DNA from: CAYONM01 sp964405325
GTDB taxonomy: Bacteria; Planctomycetota; UBA11346
Reading direction: 5' to 3'
DNA length: 21,631 bases
NCBI GenBank assembly: GCA_964405325.1
Contig: CAYONM010000037.1
Span: forward strand, 1 to 21,631
Made by a program: the position numbers and the translations under genes
Shown here: positions 21,617-21,631 of the stretch, in pieces
Layout of the letters: every line of letters starts with the position of its first letter
Numbering within the stretch: the stretch's first letter is position 1
The notes under the pieces: model-generated
Told to the model about the DNA's origin: nothing
Seen by the model: only the letters and a program-made list of their open reading frames with translations
The model's database searches: none

Positions 21617-21631
21617 GGTGCGGAAAGAAAT

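Overview
This is a GC-rich chromosomal segment from a flagellated, Gram-negative-type bacterium with an anaerobic side to its metabolism. The evidence is two flagellins with FlaG, FliD and FliS, signal-peptide-bearing beta-propeller and malectin-like proteins, a Mur ligase, and the [FeFe]-hydrogenase maturases HydE and HydG. Secreted PQQ-propeller, Asp-box and malectin-type proteins are common in the Planctomycetota/Verrucomicrobiota/Lentisphaerota and neighbouring phyla. The phylum cannot be fixed from this window alone. No rRNA, tRNA, CRISPR array or transposase gene was seen.

Layout. 1-371 is a non-coding stretch packed with short hairpins. It is followed by a Bax-inhibitor-1 family membrane protein (minus strand). 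A 68-bp palindromic repeat then sits against the broken 5' end of a PQQ-type beta-propeller gene. Next are a secreted malectin/Asp-box protein and a small unknown protein closed by a strong terminator. 4.86-11.5 kb is a flagellar filament island: two 513-residue flagellins in tandem on the minus strand, and divergently flaG-fliD, then fliS. Several sigma-28-like promoters can be read in this island. Between fliD and fliS lie two adjoining repeat modules, a 41-bp element and a second, inverted copy of the 68-bp element. The 41-bp element recurs exactly at the right end of the window.

11.6-14.2 kb holds a MurC-like Mur ligase and an RsmF-type rRNA m5C methyltransferase. 14.25-17 kb on the minus strand reads nadA, then an RHH antitoxin/MazF toxin pair with its own promoter and palindromic operator, then a cysteine desulfurase 5 bp behind the toxin. 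A secreted protein of unknown function follows. HydE and HydG overlap by ATGA and end the window, with a weak small ORF after them.

How the genes work together. FlaG, FliD and FliS are the usual partners of flagellin: filament length or stability, cap, and export chaperone. NadA, HydE and HydG are [4Fe-4S] enzymes and the cysteine desulfurase is a sulfur donor for such clusters, so the right half has an iron-sulfur theme. HydF and the hydrogenase itself are not in view. The least explained features are the mosaic hairpin repeats, the toxin-antitoxin pair lying between nadA and nifS, and the flagellin pair whose central domain is more conserved than its ends.
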